Of a stretch of 64,000 nucleotides of DNA, positions 1-8,732 are shown one piece after another. Position numbers and translations under genes: made by a program. The stretch is from JALORV01 sp963780715 (GTDB lineage: Bacteria > Pseudomonadota > Gammaproteobacteria > Burkholderiales > Burkholderiaceae_F): assembly GCA_963780715.1 (NCBI GenBank), contig CAWADK010000011.1, positions 1 to 64,000 of the forward strand. Direction: 5' to 3'. The notes under the pieces are model-generated. The model made no database searches. It was not told where the DNA came from and saw only the letters and a program-made list of their open reading frames with translations. Each line of letters opens with the position of its first letter. Within the stretch, counting starts at the first letter, position 1.

Positions 1-105
1 CGGCCATGACCGGACGTTGCAAAGGCATGCCTAACTTGCCTTAAAGCCGACGCCAGTACCTCGACAACAAGCATAGGGGCAGCATCTGTTTCTCTCCTGT
101 CTCGT

Positions 106-1452
106 TTAGGCGGCCGTCATCGGTAGCTCGATTTCGACACCAAGGCCTCGACCATCCAATCCGGCGACAAACCGCACCGACCCGCCGTGCATTTCGGCCA
201 CGCGATTGACGAGCGCTAGGCCGAGTCCGGCGCCAGCGCTGTCGTTCGTTCCGCGATAAAAGCGATCGAACGCCCGCAATTGCTGCTCAGCGGTCATGCC
301 CGGACCGTCATCGCGCACCGTAATGGTGATCCTTTCTGCCTCAGAGTGCGCCTCGATTCGAACTCTCGAGGCGGCGTGGCGAATTGCATTCTCACCGAGA
401 TTGCGCAGTGCCACCGGCAGTGAGTCGGGGTCGGCTCGAACCGAGATGTCCGGAACATCGACCTCGAGTTGCAGGGAACGCGCGCGAATTGAGGCGTTCA
501 GTGAATCAACAACCTCCGCTGCCACTCTTTTCAGCGCGACAGCGGGCAGCGTCGATCGGTCGATCGCCCGTGCGTCAAGGCGCGCGAGCGTGAGAACAGT
601 CTCGATGAGGCGCGTGGCACGGTCGACGCCACTGATCAGCGCCTGAAGTGACTCGCGGCGTTCGCTGTCGTCACGCGAACGTAGTGCTACCTGCGCCTGG
701 GCACGCAGGACCGCAAGCGGTGTGCGCAGTTCGTGGGCTGCATCGGCCGTCAGCGTCCTCTCGCGCACCAGAGCCGCTTCTACCCGTTCCAAAAGTCTAT
801 TCACAGCATGCCCTACCGGCTGCAGTTCGGAAGGAAGGTTGTCGGCAGCGACTGCACCGGAATCGGCCGGAGCACGCTGGTCAATGGCCCGCGAATAGGC
901 GATGACCGGCGCGGTGACGCGTTGCACGATGATCCAGACGCCGGCGGCAAGGAGCAAGACGACAACGACACCGGGAAGCAGCAGCCTCAGCGCCATGGAG
1001 CGCACGAGCGCCTCACGATCGGCAAGCCGCTGACCGACATGAATCGCCGCCCGCCGTCTGGGTTCCCGCAGCGTGAACACCCGGAAGGAGACGCCATCGA
1101 CGATGCGCTCGGCAAAACCGCTTGCGGCTTCATCAGCCAGCGCATCGCGGGGCGTGCCGGGCGACGAATAGCGAATCGTCCCCGTGCGATCGCGCAACTG
1201 ATAGAACATTCTCTCGACGTGATCGTGCTCTTCCGGCTCAAAGTCAAAGTCGTCGCCCTTGCCCAGGCCCTCATGAGCCACGGCGGCGAACACCGCATAG
1301 GCGGCTTCAACCAGCGCGGCATCGAATAACTCGCCGGCCTGCTTTTCGGCAGAGCGATAGAGCCAAAAGCTGCTTGCGCCCCAGGCGAAAAAGGCTAGCG
1401 CCGCCAGCAGGGCGATAAGGCGGTTCCGCAATGACCACGAGGAGTGCTTCAC
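106..1452 (-). CDS. Two-component sensor histidine kinase
   Basis: This is a membrane histidine kinase of 448 residues that should phosphorylate the response regulator encoded just upstream of it. The first transmembrane segment lies at about residues 11-31, a periplasmic sensor region follows, and the second segment lies at about 157-177. The phospho-acceptor box AAHELRTPL has His240, followed by an N box (LRNLGENAIRHA) and a G box (DDGPGM) of the ATPase domain. The gene starts at a GTG whose first bases overlap the regulator stop codon as GTGA, so the two are translationally coupled. It is the last gene of the SHP/cytochrome b561 operon, so its signal probably concerns that redox chain (inference). 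The N box has Glu rather than the usual Asp before Asn. Confidence 0.93.
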   Translation of the reverse strand: MKHSSWSLRNRLIALLAALAFFAWGASSFWLYRSAEKQAGELFDAALVEAAYAVFAAVAHEGLGKGDDFDFEPEEHDHVERMFYQLRDRTGTIRYSSPGTPRDALADEAASGFAERIVDGVSFRVFTLREPRRRAAIHVGQRLADREALVRSMALRLLLPGVVVVLLLAAGVWIIVQRVTAPVIAYSRAIDQRAPADSGAVAADNLPSELQPVGHAVNRLLERVEAALVRERTLTADAAHELRTPLAVLRAQAQVALRSRDDSERRESLQALISGVDRATRLIETVLTLARLDARAIDRSTLPAVALKRVAAEVVDSLNASIRARSLQLEVDVPDISVRADPDSLPVALRNLGENAIRHAASRVRIEAHSEAERITITVRDDGPGMTAEQQLRAFDRFYRGTNDSAGAGLGLALVNRVAEMHGGSVRFVAGLDGRGLGVEIELPMTAA

Positions 1453-2129
1453 TTGCCGCTACCCACCGCGAGCCGCCAGCCCAGGCCTCGTTGCGTCTGA
1501 ATGACTTCCGCACCCAGCTTGCGGCGCAGGTGATGTATGTGCACGTCAATGGCGTTACTTTCGATCGACTCTTCCCAGCCATAGAGGGCTTCGACCAGCT
1601 GCTCGCGTGACACCGTGACACCGGGCCGTTTGGCCAGCGCAAGCAGGACCGCCAGTTCCCGCGCTGTCAGGTCGACCGGCTGGTTGGCTGAGGTCACGCT
1701 CCGCAGTGCCGGATCGATCGTGATCGTGCCGATGACGATCCCGGGATCCGACCGCCCGACCGTCCGCCGTTCGATTGCCCGCAGCCGCGCAGCCAGTTCG
1801 TCCAGATCGATCGGCTTGACCATGTAGTCGTCGGCGCCTGCATCAAGGCCGGCAATACGGTCTGCAATGCGATCTCGCGCTGTGGCGATCAGGACCGGCG
1901 TGTGGAGCCTGCGTTGGCGTGCGCCACGAAGGAGGTCGAGTCCGGAACCGTCGGGCAAGCCGAGATCAAGCACGACGGCGTCGTAGGCCGCTGTGTTTCC
2001 ACCGGCGATCCATGCGGTATCGGCCTCATCAGCGCTGCGCACCCAGTCGACCGCATGACCGTCTTGTTGCAGGCCGACCTTCAGTGCCGCACCCAGCATC
2101 CGGTCGTCTTCGACGAGCAATAGACGCAT
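1449..2129 (-). CDS. OmpR/PhoB-family response regulator
   Basis: This is a 226-residue DNA-binding response regulator. The receiver domain (about 1-115) has the acidic pair in VEDD, the phosphorylation site Asp55 in VVLDLGLPDG and the conserved Lys in VKPIDLDEL. The C-terminal winged helix (about 130-222) is of OmpR type, seen in LTARELAVLLAL and HHLRRKLG. The start ATG shares one base with the stop of the cytochrome b561 gene (TGATG), and its end overlaps the kinase start. Being inside the operon, it probably autoregulates it. Repeats at 4143-4184, upstream of the first gene, are the natural candidate site. Confidence 0.93.
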   Translation of the reverse strand: MRLLLVEDDRMLGAALKVGLQQDGHAVDWVRSADEADTAWIAGGNTAAYDAVVLDLGLPDGSGLDLLRGARQRRLHTPVLIATARDRIADRIAGLDAGADDYMVKPIDLDELAARLRAIERRTVGRSDPGIVIGTITIDPALRSVTSANQPVDLTARELAVLLALAKRPGVTVSREQLVEALYGWEESIESNAIDVHIHHLRRKLGAEVIQTQRGLGWRLAVGSGK

Positions 2130-2848
2130 CAGTCGTCGTCGTGTTCGCGACGCTGGGTTCGGTGTCCTTCGCCTGTCGCAGCGGGCTTCGCCGCGGCCTG
2201 CACGATGGACTGCCCGGGTTCAATGCCGGGTGCGGGAATCACTCCCGCCCAGAATGCACCGAGCGCTCCGACCAGCAGCAGCGCTACAAACCAGCGTGAT
2301 CCTGCGGCAGGTGTGCCGCTGCCCGGCTTGTAGCCATTGAGCATGGCACGCACCAGGTTCTCGCGGTGCAACACACTGCTCAACAAGACGGCGACAATGT
2401 GCACGCCAATCACGGCAATTGTTGTATTCGCTAGGCCCTCGTGTAGATCTTCGACCCAGCGCGGGCCGACCTCGACGGCCTGCGCCCACCCGGTCGCCGC
2501 GGTCAATGTGATCAGGACCAGCATGCCGAGGACGGCCCAACTGCCCGCTGGGTTGTGGCCGAAGTAGTGGCGTGGGGAAAGGGTGAAAAGCGACTTCAAG
2601 TATGCGACCACGGCTCGCGGCGACAGAGGAAGTGACGTAAAGCGCGCATAGCGAGTGCCGAGAATGCCCCACAGCAGGCGGAATGCGACCAGCCCCGCGG
2701 CGGAGTATCCCATCAGCATATGAAGGTCACGGAGCCGCTCGCTTTCAGCGGTGACAAAGGCACCGACGAATGCGATGGCCAGCAGCCAATGGAAGGCCCG
2801 CGTGGGCAAGTCCCAGACCAGCGTCTTTGCCTTGGTAACGTTGTTCAT
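2129..2848 (-). CDS. Cytochrome b561-family membrane protein (SHP/DHC operon)
   Basis: This is a 239-residue integral membrane b-type cytochrome of the b561/Ni-Fe-hydrogenase cytochrome b family. WDLPTRAFHW near residues 13-22 is the usual first haem-ligand helix, and further His residues occur in LHMLMGY, DLHEGLAN and GVHIVAV. Four hydrophobic helices span about 15-200, and the last 40 residues are a polar tail. It probably passes electrons from quinol to the diheme cytochrome encoded 9 bases upstream. In known SHP gene clusters a b-type cytochrome occurs together with diheme cytochrome c and SHP. A strong ribosome site (AGGAG) precedes the ATG. Confidence 0.9.
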   Translation of the reverse strand: MNNVTKAKTLVWDLPTRAFHWLLAIAFVGAFVTAESERLRDLHMLMGYSAAGLVAFRLLWGILGTRYARFTSLPLSPRAVVAYLKSLFTLSPRHYFGHNPAGSWAVLGMLVLITLTAATGWAQAVEVGPRWVEDLHEGLANTTIAVIGVHIVAVLLSSVLHRENLVRAMLNGYKPGSGTPAAGSRWFVALLLVGALGAFWAGVIPAPGIEPGQSIVQAAAKPAATGEGHRTQRREHDDD

Positions 2849-2857
2849 CGCGGGCTC

Positions 2858-3337
2858 CTAGCGAGGAATGCGAACGTTGCGTTCGCTGTAGTCGCCTGCG
2901 CTCGCCTGCCGATGACAGGCTTCACAGTTGGCTGCGCTTTTCACGGTTGGAGACTTCCACGTTGCGGGCGCGATATCCGAATGCTCTTTGCGGAACCAGG
3001 GCGTGTCCGAGATGCGAAGGGTAGGCGCCGAACTCTGTTTACGGCTGCTCGATCCCGCCACATACGCGCTGAGTTCGGCGCGTGTGCTCTCGCTTACGCT
3101 GGCGTCTGTCCCAAAGTGTTGATCCAGCCCCTGCATGATTGCACGCCAGGCACCTTGGTCAAGAAGGGCGGGTGGATAGGCGATGTGGCAGCTTCCGCAC
3201 TCGGAGCGGTAGGCTGCATTGTCGACCGAATAGCGATGGCTTTCCGCCCGGGCCGTGGTGACAAGTGCTGCGGCGAACAGCAGCGACAGGCTCCACACGA
3301 TCCCATCGAACCACTTGCGCTTGCGCTCGTTGAGCAT
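2858..3337 (-). CDS. Diheme cytochrome c (DHC-like)
   Basis: This is a 159-residue exported cytochrome with two haem-attachment motifs, CGSCH at 47-51 and CEACH at 138-142. It has an N-terminal hydrophobic segment (about 12-30) that is a signal peptide or anchor. The size, the two motifs and the neighbours match the DHC protein that donates electrons to sphaeroides haem protein. It lies 9 bases after the SHP-like gene and 9 bases before the cytochrome b561 gene. The likely electron path is cytochrome b561 to DHC to SHP; this follows from family knowledge and is not shown by the sequence itself. Confidence 0.9.
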   Translation of the reverse strand: MLNERKRKWFDGIVWSLSLLFAAALVTTARAESHRYSVDNAAYRSECGSCHIAYPPALLDQGAWRAIMQGLDQHFGTDASVSESTRAELSAYVAGSSSRKQSSAPTLRISDTPWFRKEHSDIAPATWKSPTVKSAANCEACHRQASAGDYSERNVRIPR

Positions 3338-3346
3338 GATGGATTC

Positions 3347-3799
3347 CTATTGTTTGAGGGAGGTCAGGTAGGCGACGACGTCGCCCTTCTCAACCGGTGT
3401 ACAGGCGCGACCGAGGACGTCACCGCAGTTGCGCTTGAACCACTTTTCGATCTTCGCGACGTCGGTCAGTCGCTCCGGATTCGCAGCCGGCGCCAGAGGC
3501 GCGATCGAACGGCCCGTTGTTGCATGCCGACCCAGGGTCAGCGGGTTGCCTGTATGGCATGTCGAGCAACTCCAGTCGGTGCCGTGGCGCGAGGAAAACC
3601 ACGCCTGGCCGCGTTGCGCGGAGAAGCCGGCAAAACCAGGTTCCGCCGCACGCGCCGAAGCATCCAGCGACTTCAGATAGTCCGCCGGCACCTGTGCATG
3701 TACAGCAAGCGCAGAAGTCAGCAGAAGTACGGTCAGCCCCAGTCGAATGCACGGGCGCATGAGCACCGCCCCCGCAGGCAGGCGTGGCAGGGCGTTCAT
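3347..3799 (-). CDS. SHP-like (DUF1924) monoheme cytochrome c
   Basis: This is an exported 150-residue c-type haem protein that resembles sphaeroides haem protein (SHP), an oxygen-binding cytochrome with an unusual asparagine haem ligand. The haem motif CSTCH lies at 78-82. The stretch IAPLAPAANPERLTD and the C-terminal block WFKRNCGDVLGRACTP follow. In that block Asn124 matches the SHP axial Asn position, and Cys125/Cys133 match its disulfide. The ATG at 3799 overlaps the upstream stop as ATGA. A second in-frame ATG at 3760 gives a shorter signal peptide and is also possible. The role in oxygen or nitrogen-oxide chemistry is known only for homologues. Confidence 0.87.
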   Translation of the reverse strand: MNALPRLPAGAVLMRPCIRLGLTVLLLTSALAVHAQVPADYLKSLDASARAAEPGFAGFSAQRGQAWFSSRHGTDWSCSTCHTGNPLTLGRHATTGRSIAPLAPAANPERLTDVAKIEKWFKRNCGDVLGRACTPVEKGDVVAYLTSLKQ

Positions 3800-4119
3800 T
3801 GACGTGCACCCTTGACTTCGTAACGGCTGACCATCCTCAGATCGGCGCCGCCAAACTTCACCTCGTAAGGCTTGCCGTTTCGATCGGTCGCCAGCACTTC
3901 GTAGCACCCGGCGTCGGTGCTCACGCGGATGACTTGATAGCGCAGCTTGTCGACTTGGGCGCGAAGTTCCGCCTCCGCCTTGAACTGGTCGCGCGGGACG
4001 GCTGCGCATGCGCCCGAGGTCGAACCTTCGTTAGACGCCGGCTCGGCGGCGGCGACGGGCATAGCGCCCAGGGCGATGTGGGCAGCAATCAAGGCGGCCG
4101 CGAACTTCAGGGTATGCAT
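3796..4119 (-). CDS. PepSY-like small exported protein
   Basis: This 107-residue protein has a clean signal peptide ending near AVAAA (about residue 24). The mature part resembles a PepSY domain: LRYQVIRVSTDAGCYEVLATDRNGKPYEVKF carries the strand pattern with DRNGKPYEV near the end (two segments of that longer motif, roughly residues 59-89). The ATG at 4119 is chosen because of the ribosome site AGGA eight bases upstream and the signal peptide. Its stop overlaps the SHP gene start. PepSY proteins often accompany cytochrome b modules; the function here is unknown. It is the first gene of the operon running down to 106. Confidence 0.8.
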   Translation of the reverse strand: MHTLKFAAALIAAHIALGAMPVAAAEPASNEGSTSGACAAVPRDQFKAEAELRAQVDKLRYQVIRVSTDAGCYEVLATDRNGKPYEVKFGGADLRMVSRYEVKGARQ

Positions 4120-4142
4120 GAATGGTCCTCGATGAGCGGCCG

Positions 4143-4184
4143 CCAACCATTGACGACCTGGCCGAAAGTTATCGGCCAACCATT
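4143..4184 (-). promoter_or_regulatory. Operator-like repeats upstream of the SHP operon
   Basis: Two copies of CCAACCATT (AATGGTTGG on the coding strand) lie at 4143-4151 and 4176-4184, 33 bases apart, close to three helical turns. Between them is a perfect inverted repeat, TGGCCGA / TCGGCCA with a 6-base spacer, at 4159-4178. The block ends 24 bases before the first start codon of the operon. OmpR-family regulators bind direct repeats, so the operon's own regulator is the likely ligand (inference). Confidence 0.5.
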
Positions 4185-4418
4185 AAGCGGGCATGAAGCT
4201 GGCGACGGAGAACGTGGCGGCGGTGTGCCGGCCGTAGCCCCAAGCTTCCTGTTTAGGAGGCGGCGGCAACGCGCTGTAGACCGCGAATTGCGGTGCGACC
4301 AGCTGCTGCCGTCCTCGCCCAGTTTGGAACTAGGTGCTGTGCGATGCTATGCGGGCGAATTCCAAGCGACCTGCTCGGTGGCCGGACGTCGTAAGCAGGG
4401 ACAACGCCCGGATGACCT

Positions 4419-4883
4419 TCAATACTTTGCCTTGACTTTGTCCAGTTGATCTTTGGTAATTCCCGGGACGTCGCCGCGCGCATTCCATCGATTCAAGTTC
4501 CAGGCGCCCGCGCCGAGCCAATCCTTCAACATCTTCAGGTTCTTCGCCCGCTCCTCTTCGCTCGCTCCGAGATACTGATACATGTTGCCGGGCTTGCCTC
4601 CCGCGGCCTTCCCGTCGTCGAGACGTCGCATCATGGCGCCGGTGCCAGGCCAGATGACATACGACATGAAGTTGGGGTAAGTGTCCATTCGCGGTCCGAC
4701 GGTCTTGCGCTTGTCTTCTCCCAGCAGCATCCAATCGTTGTACTCAGGCGCGCTCGCGCCATGACACGCACCGCACTTCGCGGAGACCATTGGGCCAACC
4801 TCACCCCGCCAGGTGACTTCCTGGGCCAGTGCTGAAGTAGTGGCTCCCGCGATCAGCAGAAAGAAAGTCCCAACTTTGTTCAT
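4419..4883 (-). CDS. Exported monoheme cytochrome c
   Basis: This is a 154-residue periplasmic cytochrome. A signal peptide of about 20 residues ends at SALAQ, and the haem motif CGACH lies at 37-41. Met residues in GAMMRRL are candidates for the second haem ligand. The C-terminal half (EEERAKNLKMLKDWLGAG) is helical, as in cytochrome c domains. Start 4883 gives the signal peptide; longer reading upstream has no such feature. It is transcribed alone, in the same direction as the SHP operon, after about 300 bases. The partner enzyme is not evident. Confidence 0.82.
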   Translation of the reverse strand: MNKVGTFFLLIAGATTSALAQEVTWRGEVGPMVSAKCGACHGASAPEYNDWMLLGEDKRKTVGPRMDTYPNFMSYVIWPGTGAMMRRLDDGKAAGGKPGNMYQYLGASEEERAKNLKMLKDWLGAGAWNLNRWNARGDVPGITKDQLDKVKAKY

Positions 4884-5106
4884 GACGCCTATCCCCGGTG
4901 GTGACTGCACAAGGCGATTGTCTACAACCCTTATGTCGCGCCGCTCAGGAATCCTTAAGTCGAAGCACCCACGCGACCGTTGAAGTACAACATACGAGGG
5001 GCATTCCATGCTGTCTGTTCGGCATCGCACAGACGGGACGGTCCTAAGACACGATGGTGCTGCCTGGGTCACTTCTTGGTGATCGAACCCACGTAGGCCA
5101 CACCCC

Positions 5107-5445
5107 ATGAATCGGCATTCTCGACTTCTTCTTGCCGCAGCCGCGGTCCTTGTGGCGATCTGAGTGGGAGGCTGCAGCAAGAGGCCAGAGGCGTACGCGG
5201 CCGAACCGGCCGCCTCGTCCGCCCCTGCCAATGTCTCGGACATCGACGTCACGGAGCACGTGAAGACGGCTTTGCACCAGGCTGAGTTGCTGAAGGGCGC
5301 CGACATCACCGTCGTGACTTTGAAAGGCGATGTCCGGCTGACTGGGGTGCTCGACAGCCAGGCCCAGATCGACGACGCGATCAGGATCGCGCGAGCCGCC
5401 GAGGGCGCCCACACGATTCACGACGAACTCACGCTCAAGAAGTAG
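5107..5445 (+). pseudogene. BON-domain lipoprotein gene with an in-frame TGA
   Basis: From ATG 5107 the reading frame gives a normal lipoprotein signal (MNRHSRLLLAAAAVLVAI), then TGA at 5161-5163, then VGGCSKRPE, which completes the lipobox. The remainder, residues about 40-112, is a BON domain (VSDIDVTEHVKTAL, GDVRLTGVLDSQAQIDDA). Either one point mutation inactivated the gene or the base is a sequencing error. GTG at 5164, directly after the stop, could start a cytoplasmic product. Read-through of TGA is possible but unsupported. BON proteins normally bind envelope components. The 3' end overlaps the convergent P-type ATPase gene by 11 bases. Confidence 0.72.
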
Positions 5446-8086
5446 GTTGATCGATACCACGTCTGCGCACCCATTTGATTCCTTCGAACCAGACCACACT
5501 CAACAGGCCCAGTCCGCAGGCTGCGGCGAGTTCGTGAGCCGGCAGGGGTGCGAACCGCAACACGCCGACGGCCCAGGGCGTGTAGAGCGCGGCCACCAGC
5601 AGCACCAACGCCAGGCCGATGACCACCCAGAGCGTCTTGTTCGGTGTGCGCATCGTCGCCCATAGCGATCGGGTGGCAGATCGGTTGGACAGAATCAGGG
5701 CCAGATTGCCCACCACCAAGGTGGCGAACGCAAAGGCACGGGCTTCCGGCTCGGGGATTCGCGGGCTCGCCCAGGCGAACGCGGCCATGACCACGACGAG
5801 CACGCCCAGGCCCTGCAGCAGCGCCAGCCATAGAGTGGCGCCGCCAAAGAGTGGTGCGGCGGCATCACGCGGCGGGCGCTGCATCACGTCGGCTTCTGCA
5901 GGCTCGTTCTCGAACGCGATTGAGCAGGCCGGGTCGATGATGAGCTCGAGCAACGCGATATGCATCGGGTACAGCAGGGCCGGCCAGCCGAACAAGACTG
6001 GCAGCAGCGCCATGCCGGCGATCGGCACGTGCACGGCCAGGATGTACGACATGGCCTTGCGCAGGTTGTCGAAGATGCGGCGCCCCAGGCGCACCGCGGC
6101 GACGATGGCCGCGAAGTTGTCGTCGACCAGCACCAGCGAGGCCGACTCGCGGGCCACGTCCGTGCCACGTCCGCCCATGGCCACGCCCACATGCGCCGCG
6201 CGCAACGCCGGGGCGTCGTTCACGCCATCGCCCGTCATCGCGACGATTTCGCCCCGGGCCTTCAGCGCCTGCACGAGGCGCAGCTTCTGCTCGGGCGCGA
6301 TGCGCGCGCAAACGCTGACGTTGGCCATGCGCTCGCGCAGCGCCTTGTCACTCAGTGTGGCGATCTCGTCGCCCGACAGCACGTCGCCGTCGCGTTCTGC
6401 CAGTCCCGCCTGATGCGCAATGGCCCGCGCCGTGGCCGGGTAGTCACCGGTGATCATGACCACGCGGATGCCGGCCGCACGGCACTCGGCCACAGCGGCC
6501 GGTACCTGGGCACGCACCGGGTCTGCCAGACCGAGCAGCCCGATGAACTCGAAAGCGAAGTCGTGTTCGTTCGCCGGCCAGTCCTGGCCCGTGAACGAAC
6601 CCCGCGCCACGGCCAGCACGCGCAGTCCCTCGGCGGCCAACTCGTCGACCGCGCTGGCGACATGGGCCCTTTGCGCATCGCCCAGGTGGCACAGGTCCAC
6701 CACCGCTTCGGGCGCACCTTTTGCGGCGACGGTCTGGGCACCATCGCCTGACGCTGCCCACACGTGCGACATCGCACGCAGCGCCGGGCTGAGCGCATAG
6801 GACTGAACCAGGCGCCAGTCCTGGTGCAGGTGTTCGGTGTCGGCCAGGAAGCGCTGACCGAGTTGATGAAAGGCCTTCTCCATCGGGTCGAAGGGGTCGA
6901 CCACGCTGGCCAGGATCGCAACTTCCACTAAGGCATGGAAGGCTTCGGGCAGCTGTTCCGCCCCCACTGCATCCAGAGCGAGTCGATCCTTCAGGTCGAC
7001 ACCGCCGGCGATGAGGTGCGTAACCGTCATACGGTTCTCGGTCAGCGTACCGGTCTTGTCGCTGCACAGAACCGTGGTGGCACCCAACGTCTCGATGGCA
7101 TTGATGTGTCGTGTGAGCACGCCTTCCTTGGACAGGCGGCGTGCCCCGAGCGCCGGGAACACGGTCAGCACCACCGGGTACTCCTCGGGCAGCATGGCCA
7201 TCGCCAGGGCGATGCCTGCGAGCATGGCCTGCAACCAGTCGCCCTTGATCAACCCGTGCACGAGCACGAGCGCCAGGCTGAGTGCCAGCGCCAGCAAGGC
7301 CAGGTTGCGCACTAGCCGGGCGGTCTGCTTCTGCAGCGGCGAGCGCTCGTTCTCCACCGTGCCCAGTGCCGTGCCGATGCGGCCGATCTCGCTGTGCTCA
7401 CCAGTGGCCGTCACACGCGCCATCGCATGCCCATGCACGATCAGCGTGCCGGCGTAGACCGTCGGCAGCTCGTCGCCGCCGGGCGCAGCGCGTGCAGTGT
7501 CGGCCGGCCTAGCCGCGGCAGCCAGTTCGTCGGGCAGCGCCGCCCGCTTGCCTACCGGAACGGCCTCGCCAGTCAGCAACGACTCGTCCGCCCGAACGCC
7601 CTCGGCCGTCACGAGCAAGGCATCGGCCGGAACGCGGTCGCCCTCGCTCAGCTTCAGCAGATCGCCGCGCACCACATCGCGTCCGGCGATGCGCTGCGCC
7701 TGGTTGTCTCGGATGACCAGCGCGCGCGGGCTGGTGAGGTCGCGCAGGGCTTCGATGGCGCGCTCGGTCTTGCCTTCCTGGTACAGGGTGAGCGCCACGG
7801 TGACGACCACGAAGCCAAAGAGCGTCAAGCCCTCCTGCAGATCACCGAACAACAGGTACAGGGTTCCCGCCGCGAGCAGCAACAGGAACATCGGCTCGCG
7901 CACGGTCTCGACGGCGATAGACAGCAGGGAGCGGCGCTGCCCGCCGGGCAGTGCATTCGGCCCGTCCTCGGCCAGGCGCTGGGCGGCCTGGGCTGCGGAC
8001 AGACCCGATTCAGGGCCGACCACGGCGGTGACCTCGCTTTCGGGTGTCATGCCGCGCTCGGCAAGATCAGATTGGGTCGTGTGCAT
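5435..8086 (-). CDS. P-type cation-transporting ATPase (P2-like)
   Basis: This 883-residue ion pump resembles the Ca/Mn and Mg P-type ATPases. It has an N-terminal cation-ATPase domain (about 15-70), the actuator motif TGE at 172-174, the helix-4 ion-site motif PEEYP at 300-304, the phosphorylation motif DKTGT with Asp343, and the hinge TGDGVNDAPAL. The C-terminal transmembrane bundle ends near ALYTPWAVGVLRFAPL. PEEYP in place of the PEGLP of calcium pumps leaves the ion uncertain; there are no CPC or heavy-metal-binding motifs, so it is not a P1B pump. It is a single gene convergent with the BON-domain gene. No regulator is adjacent. Confidence 0.93.
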   Translation of the reverse strand: MHTTQSDLAERGMTPESEVTAVVGPESGLSAAQAAQRLAEDGPNALPGGQRRSLLSIAVETVREPMFLLLLAAGTLYLLFGDLQEGLTLFGFVVVTVALTLYQEGKTERAIEALRDLTSPRALVIRDNQAQRIAGRDVVRGDLLKLSEGDRVPADALLVTAEGVRADESLLTGEAVPVGKRAALPDELAAAARPADTARAAPGGDELPTVYAGTLIVHGHAMARVTATGEHSEIGRIGTALGTVENERSPLQKQTARLVRNLALLALALSLALVLVHGLIKGDWLQAMLAGIALAMAMLPEEYPVVLTVFPALGARRLSKEGVLTRHINAIETLGATTVLCSDKTGTLTENRMTVTHLIAGGVDLKDRLALDAVGAEQLPEAFHALVEVAILASVVDPFDPMEKAFHQLGQRFLADTEHLHQDWRLVQSYALSPALRAMSHVWAASGDGAQTVAAKGAPEAVVDLCHLGDAQRAHVASAVDELAAEGLRVLAVARGSFTGQDWPANEHDFAFEFIGLLGLADPVRAQVPAAVAECRAAGIRVVMITGDYPATARAIAHQAGLAERDGDVLSGDEIATLSDKALRERMANVSVCARIAPEQKLRLVQALKARGEIVAMTGDGVNDAPALRAAHVGVAMGGRGTDVARESASLVLVDDNFAAIVAAVRLGRRIFDNLRKAMSYILAVHVPIAGMALLPVLFGWPALLYPMHIALLELIIDPACSIAFENEPAEADVMQRPPRDAAAPLFGGATLWLALLQGLGVLVVVMAAFAWASPRIPEPEARAFAFATLVVGNLALILSNRSATRSLWATMRTPNKTLWVVIGLALVLLVAALYTPWAVGVLRFAPLPAHELAAACGLGLLSVVWFEGIKWVRRRGIDQPTS

Positions 8087-8732
8087 GTCTAGGCCAGGTC
8101 AGCCTCCACCGTGTGCAGGAGCTTACGAGCCGGCGCGGTGCAAGTCCGTGCGCTCGCGAACCGCATTCTCAGTCCGAGCAGGTCATGTGCTCCACGGGAG
8201 CGTGCGAATTGTTCGGCTGGCCGCCTAAGTGATGATGCCGGCTCGACGGCATGGACAGAATGCCGATGAGCAGCGCCGGTGCCTCTGACCGCCAACGGCG
8301 CCTTCACCGCAATTGCCGACGCCCAGCCCGTCGCAGCGAAGGAAAGCAGAGATTCGGGAGCCGCCCAAGGCGCAATTCTCGGAGCTGCCCTTCCGCTCGA
8401 TGGCAGCTTTCAGGTACTGACAGCACGTCAGTTATCGAGCGAACGCCATGTCCGGAACGGGTCGCGAGCCGTCCTCCGCGATTGCTGAAACCGGTCTTTG
8501 CAGACAGTCGGACCTCTCGACACGTCGCCCTATTGTCGGGCCGCGAGATCAGTGCTGCGGCCGACTGGCGGCGCATGCACCGATGCCGCAGCCAGTAGTT
8601 TGGCGGGGCAGCCCCAAGCACGATGAGTGCGGGGCGAGCCCCAAGACCGGCTTAATTGGCGAGGGTCTGGGGTCGCATCTGACCTAATCGTTAGGCAAAG
8701 TCCAACGCTACTCGTCTCAGAGAGACTGACCC
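8087..8732. other. 646-base interval without a convincing gene
   Basis: Short open frames occur on both strands (for example 8251-8598 plus and 8304-8621 minus), but none has a credible ribosome site, a recognisable domain or codon use like the neighbours. Local GC is lower than in the flanking genes. The interval holds the upstream region of the P-type ATPase gene and the downstream end of the globin gene. It may be decayed coding sequence. Confidence 0.5.

Noticed and set aside
1..105. Sequence before the histidine kinase stop codon
   Set aside because: No gene, hairpin with T run or other signal could be supported in this short edge segment.
8251..8621. Two overlapping 105-115 codon frames on opposite strands
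   Set aside because: Neither has a ribosome site, a domain or neighbour-like codon use. They are treated as part of a non-coding interval.
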